A DNA stretch of 64,000 bases from Meriones unguiculatus (Eukaryota; Chordata; Mammalia; Rodentia; Muridae), in NCBI RefSeq assembly GCF_030254825.1, contig NC_083367.1:29957001-30021000 (forward strand), in the 5' to 3' direction. Made by a program: the position numbers and the translations under genes. This document shows positions 58,781 through 64,000 of the stretch, piece by piece. The notes under the pieces are model-generated. The model saw only the letters and a list, made by a program, of their open reading frames with translations. It did no database searches and was not told the DNA's origin. Every line of letters begins with the position of its first letter. Position 1 is the stretch's first letter.

Positions 58781-59814
58781 GATGGGAAATAATCATTGTA
58801 TTGTCTTTAAATCTATTGCGCTCTGTATAACACATGGATGAATGTATATCAAATATGCTATTGTGATTTAGGATTATCTCCTCTAAGATAGTACCTAAAA
58901 AAGATTATCATTTAATGTTATGATTAGTTATTTAACCATTATCATACATCTCAACATAAAGACAGTTTTAAAAGAAAACCTGCACTGAGCTGCTGAGCAG
59001 ATGGTGACAGCAGTTACCAGTGATGCTCTCCCAGAGTCAAGCTGTCACTCTCTGTCCATGAACTTACATTGCAAGTTAGAGGAAACATGAAGAAATTAAA
59101 CATTACCAGAGCATCAGAGAAATAACAGACATTTAAAACAATTCCTCAAGAATATTGGATACAGTCACAAAATAATATAACCTACAAGATAGATGTATCT
59201 GAATTCTTCAAATTAAAAGAAAACAAAGCATTACAAAATGTGAAGCTGGCTATATATTTTCAAAGACCAAACAAAACAGCTATAAAATTAAGAGTACTTG
59301 TAATGAAGCAACAAACCAAGACCATAGAATCCACAGAATAATGAATTGAAACTTAAGAAATGATATAAAAGATGAAAGAAAAATTTGGTGGATTTGAACT
59401 TATTTTAGTATGTCAAGTAACTTCAATTTTTAAGACTCACTCAGAAGTTATTGAGTTGTTAAGTTTATGGTTTACACAAAATGTCTTGTTAAATAAGAGA
59501 AAAATTAGTAAAAACCAATTGTGTACACAGAAAATTTCCCTGGAGCACAATTACCTAGTTTTATTTGCAGTCATAATTTGAATAGTATTTTCAAATTCTG
59601 ATCAATAATTAGATTATTATTAGGAAATTTCAATGCAATCTTTCTGTATTTTGATCTTAACAACCGTAGAAATAATATGTATTTTTAATTTCCTGCAATC
59701 CTTTAAAAACTAAACTGTTTTTTGTTATTCCTCCCTATTTATTTCTTTTTATTAAATAATGACATTTGAATTAGCCTACAAAGTAGTAGGTTTCACTATA
59801 ACATTTTTAAACAA
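58781..59814. other. Unique AT-rich DNA
   Basis: No gene or repeat recognised. Confidence 0.4.
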
Positions 59815-60717
59815 AAGTTGTTTTTGTTGATTCTCTTCTGCTACCACTCTGCTCCTTCTTTGTATCCTGTGCCCAGTAGCCTCCTGTCCCCTTTCAGGTC
59901 ACATGTCATTGCCCTGACCCCTTCCTCAACACCTCCCACCCTCATGGTCCTTTTCCACTTTCAGGGGCTGTAGCCACACTCATACCCACATATATACATA
60001 CATGAAAACCCAGCATCCACATATGAGACGTGTGACATTTGTCTCTCTAACCATAGATCATTTCTTTAATGTATTACTTTCCACATCCACCCACTTTCCT
60101 GCATCTTCTCTCTATCCATTTAATGGACAGCCAGCCAGGATGATTCCATCGCCTTGCTAATGTGAAGAGTGCCACAATACACATGAGCCTGTGGGATAGG
60201 GAGAGCTTTGTGCATCTGTGCCTGGGGGTGGTACTGCTGGGTCATATGGTAGTTCTATTTTTAAGGGTTTTTAGAAATCTCCAGACTGCTTTCCATAATG
60301 GTGACGCTATCAGAGTTCTGTTCAGAAATTTTTACCTATATTTACATCCTAAATTGTGTTCCCTATGTTTTCCTCTAACACGTTCAGCATTTCAGCTTTC
60401 AAATTAAGGTCTTTGATGTATTTAATTGGTTTTTATGTGGGATGACAGATCTTCTTCAGGTGTATAACCCTTTTCCCCAGTACCGTTTGTTTAAAAAGGC
60501 TATTCTTTTTTCCCCAGTTTAGATCTTCCAGTGTATATTTGAAACCTTTATTAAATATTAATTAGCCATATCTGAGTAGGTCTGTTTCTAGGTCTTCTAT
60601 TCTGTCTCATTGGATTGCCTGTCTGGAGTTGTCAGAGTATCCTACTGTCTTTGTCACTATGTCTCTGTAGTTTGGGGCCACATATTATCATAGCTCTTGT
60701 TTTGTGTTTGTTTTTTT

Positions 60718-60915
60718 AATTAAATTTTTATTTTTTTTATTAATTACGGTTTATTCACTTTGTATCCCAGCTGTAGCCTCCTCCCTCATTCCCTCCCAAT
60801 CTCATCCTCCCTCCCTCATCTCCTCCTACCCCCCTCTCCAAGTCCACTGATAGTGGAGGTCCTCTTCCCCTTCCATCTGACCCTAGCTTATCAAATCTCA
60901 TCAGGACTGGCTATT
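60718..60915 (-). mobile_element. Severely truncated L1 3' end
   Basis: 'ttaattacggtttattcact' to 'ctcatcaggactggct', about 190 bp, inserted in the old L1. Confidence 0.85.
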
Positions 60916-62071
60916 TTTGTTTTTTGTTTCTTTGCTTGGGTTGCTTTGGATATTAGTGATCGTTCATGTTTCTGGATGAATTTTTAATTTTTTTTCTAAC
61001 TCTGTGATGCAAACCATTGAAATTTCTATTGGGTTTTCATTAAATCTCCAAATTGCTATTGGTAGTGTAGTCATTTCCATAATATTGATTTTTTGCTAAT
61101 CCACGAACAAGAAAGCGCTTGCTAATATCTACTGTCTTCTTTAATTTCTTTTTTCAGCATCTTGAAGTTTTCACTGTAGACATTGTTCACTTCTTTGGTT
61201 TAAGGGATGGAATATTTTTCTTAAGTTATTTCTCTCCAAGTGCTTTGTTAGTATATACAATAGTCAGAACTTTTTCTATGTTGACTTTGCATTCTGCAAC
61301 TTTACTGAAGGGTCTGCTTTATCTACAGATTTATAACAGAGCCTATAAGATCTCTTGACTATAAATATATGTGCAAATAGAGACAATTTGTTTTCTCCTT
61401 TACTACTGTTCTCTATCTTTTAGTGCTCTGTTTAAGACTCTAAGAACTATATTGAATAAGACTGGGGAGAGTGGGTACCCTTGTCCTGTACGTGATTTCA
61501 GAGGAACCATACTGCTTTTCCCTTTTCAGTGTACTGTTGACTCTATGCTTGTTGTATACAGTCTCTTGCTTTCACCTACTCCTAATTTCTCAGTACTTTA
61601 ATCATGAAGGCATGGTGAACATTGTCAAAGGTCTTTCTTCTACTACTCAGACTGACCTTAAGTTATTTAAATGGTGCATTACCTGATATAATTGTGTAAG
61701 ATGAATTAGCTTTCTCTCAGCTGAAGCCCATTTTTGGTTACAATGAATGATCTTTTTAATATGTTCTTGAATTCTATTTTAATTCTATTGAAGATTTTTC
61801 CTTCTATGTTCTTCAGAGAAATTGTTTTACAGTTTTGTTGATGTTATTGTTGTATTTTATCCAGTTTTTGCATCAGAGTAACTAGCTGGCTTCAGAGAAT
61901 GAATTTGTTAATGTTCCTCCCCTTTTTAATTTTTTTCTGAAATGGTTTTGGAAGTGTTGGTGTTAGATCTCCCTAAGAGTTTGATAGATTCTATCAAGGT
62001 CTAATTTTCTCCAAGATTTCTCTTTATGAGGAGACATTTTAATTACTGCTTAAATTTCATTCAGTTTTTTT

Positions 62072-62097
62072 TTGTGTGTGTGTGTGTATGTGTGTGG
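62072..62097. repeat. (TG)n microsatellite
   Basis: Short interrupted TG run. Confidence 0.85.
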
Positions 62098-62458
62098 GCA
62101 GGGTCTGCTTGAATTATTTGTGCCTTTTGGATTTAATAAGTCATATATGTGTAAAAATCTATACATTATACATTTCATCTGTTTTCTATCATTTGTGATT
62201 ATACATTTTCAAAGTTCTCTGTCACAATTTTGTAAATTTTGTTGTGTCAGATGTATTTAGTCACTCCCCTTCATCATAAATGTTATAATTTCATGCTCTC
62301 TTTTTCTTTTGTTGTTTTGCTTTCTGAATTAGTCAAATTTTATTGATTTCTCAAAGAAACAAATGTTTTATCTGCTCTGTATGTTGCACTCTTAGTGTCT
62401 ATTTCATTATTTCCTACCCTAATGTTTATTATTTATTGCCATCAGGTGGATGTGACGT

Positions 62459-63243
62459 TAACCGATTGCTTTTCTTTTTTTTCTTTTTTTTTAATTTTTT
62501 ATTTAACTTTTATTAATTACGCTTTATTCCTTTTGAATCCCCCATAAGCCCTCCCTCCTCCCCTCCCGGTCCCACCCTTCCCCCCTTTCTGCATGCATGC
62601 CTCTCCCCAAGTCCACTGATAGGGGAGGTCCTCCTCTCCTTCTTTGTGATCTTTTTTTTTTTTTTTTTTTTTGTTCTTCTCAGTGCAGTTTATTCAGGAA
62701 CCTTGAACAATCTTCTGACTTGGGGAAAGCCAGCCCACAGCTTAAATAGCCTCTGAGTAGCCAACCCCAGTGTGCCTCGTGGGCAATGCAGATAGGTCCA
62801 CATACACGGAAGCAAGCCAGATCCTCAGCCTTAGCCAAATATGGAGTTGTTTGTGACAGAGAGCACTCACCATCGGGAAGGTGGAAGGTGGAAACCAGCT
62901 CCATCTTTAAGGCGCAGCATTACACAGCTCTCTACAGTTCCCCCTTTTTGTTTTAGACTCATCAGGCAAGAGTAGAGGTCTGATCTCTGATATTAGAAAT
63001 AAATTGGGACTTTGTACCGATGTTCATTTAGGTGTCATCCACCCAAAGAGCATCAGACCCGTCCGATACCTTTTTCTCAGAGGCGGGACCTGGGGCATCA
63101 ACCCGCATGCAATCAGACATGCTCTTCTCTGGGTTGAAAGCGGCTGACCCTGAGTGCAGTGCTTAGCCTCGCATCCTGAGCGTAACATTTTAGCTTTTTA
63201 TGGTAGCCAACCATGCTTGGGGAGACTAACCGATTGCTTTTCT
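62459..63243 (-). mobile_element. TSD-bounded ERV-mRNA/L1 chimeric retrocopy
   Basis: Perfect 17-bp TSDs (taaccgattgcttttct) lie at 62459-62475 and 63227-63243. In minus-strand order the insert has a 3' internal ERV segment (63226-62951), a polypurine tract (62950-62937), an LTR U3-R without U5 (62936-62673), 21 A residues (62672-62652), an L1 3' end (62651 to about 62490), and a final A-rich tail. One TSD pair encloses both. Confidence 0.88.
62673..62936 (-). repeat. ERV LTR, U3-R portion
   Basis: Begins TGTAGAGAGC right after a polypurine tract. It has a TATA-like TATTTAAG about 90-95 nt before its end and AATAAA (62694-62689), and ends 16 nt after that signal at a poly(A). It resembles rodent class II (ERVK, RLTR10/MYSERV-like) LTRs; this family name is a memory-based guess. 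No viral coding frame is present. Confidence 0.7.
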
Positions 63244-64000
63244 AGACATGCATCATTGTATCAGTTTTTGAGATAGCTTATTCTGTGATGTGAGTATTTA
63301 TAGTTTCCACTTTTCTCTTAGGACTGCTTTTGTTGCATCCTACATAACCTGTCGTGCTCTCATTTTCAGTTGATGCTATAAATTTTTCTCATTTCCTTCA
63401 TTATTTCTTTAGGGACACACTATTTTTTCAGGAATATATTCCTCTCTCCATGACTTACCTAGTTTCAGGCTCTTGGTCACATTAGCAGCATCATGCATAG
63501 GTTACCATCTCATGGAGTGAGCCTTAAATCCAATCAAATATTGATTGGTTATTTTCACAGTAGCCAGTCAGTCTTTTCATTACACTGGTGAATTGGGGTC
63601 ATTTATTCTAAAGATTGTTATTGAAAATTATCTGCTATTTACAATGATTTTGTAAGTTGATGTTATGGTTGCCTTGATTATTGATAACTATTTTCTTCTT
63701 AGCCTGTTAGTTTTAGGAACTTTCTTGTTTGCTGTGATCGATGCAATAAATTCTTTCCCATCTCTTCTTTGTTCATCTTGTCATTTCTAGAGTGTATTTG
63801 TTGATGCCTTCTCATGCTAAGAATGACTTTTTCCTCTCTGTAAAACCTTTTAAGAATACTCTGATTTGATCTGACTAATACACCTTTAATGTTACTAAAG
63901 ATAATTAATTGTCTTTATTTTTGTCTTAAAGCATACTTATATCTTCACTGAAAGAAAACTTTGCTTGATAGAGTAACATTGGGTGGCAGTTATTTGCCTT

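Larger units (their letters stand above)
59815..64000 (-). mobile_element. Old rodent L1, runs off the window edge, with two insertions
   Basis: The 3' UTR-like part starts at about 59815. ORF2 C-terminal landmarks follow as complements ('tactgctgggtcatatggta', 'ccagactgctttccataatg'), then RT-region sequence ('gtgggtacccttgtcctgta', 'tagagtaacattgggtggca' near the edge). Frames are degenerate. It hosts an L1 tail at 60718-60915 and the chimera at 62459-63243. Confidence 0.7.

Noticed and set aside
62680..62904. 74-codon frame in the LTR
   Set aside because: It lies within U3-R of a non-coding LTR fragment.

Overview
The window is nuclear DNA from a muroid rodent. It carries B1, B2/B3, B4 (B1-ID dimer) and ID SINEs, an Lx-type LINE-1 with tandem 5' monomers, and the rodent hAT-Charlie elements URR1 and RCHARR1. 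The youngest L1 3' ends do not look like the mouse or rat L1 tails I know, so a cricetid (vole, hamster or deer-mouse group) is my best inference; the species is not determined.

Only one protein-coding gene is supported: Cenpw (CENP-W, a centromeric histone-fold protein) on the minus strand. Three coding exons lie at 46803-46684, 45178-45065 and 43787-43761. All junctions are GT/AG, and the spliced frame is 86 codons plus stop. A CpG-rich promoter (about 46570-47010) holds a CRE palindrome, a CDE/CHR-like pair and a YY1/TISU-like start context, which fits a cell-cycle housekeeping gene. Exons 2 and 3 are too short to show up as ORFs.

Layout. 1-10200: old L1M fragments, unassigned rodent repeats, and a young 5'-truncated L1 that carried a 3' transduction (2267-3979). 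10215-16760: a near-full-length but broken L1 with a 3 x 45 bp repeat in its ORF1 coiled coil. 16760-21445: mostly unique AT-rich DNA with a CpG-retaining candidate conserved element. 22096-33135: one Lx L1 about 11 kb long, split by six or more nested insertions. 33350-43380: L1, SINE and Charlie pieces separated by unique DNA. 43500-47010: Cenpw. 47010-64000: gene-poor, with L1 insertions whose target-site duplications (TSDs) can be read directly.

The most interesting structures are products of L1 reverse transcription: a 3' transduction, a TSD-bounded chimera of an endogenous-retrovirus (ERV) mRNA end fused to an L1 tail (62459-63243), a TSD-bounded L1-SINE-L1 composite (55803-56749), and a long quasi-palindrome made when one L1 tail landed in another (51207-51700). 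I found no prokaryote-type system, CRISPR array or tRNA/rRNA gene. Repeat family names come from memory of consensus sequences, and boundaries are accurate to roughly 5-30 bp unless a TSD is given.
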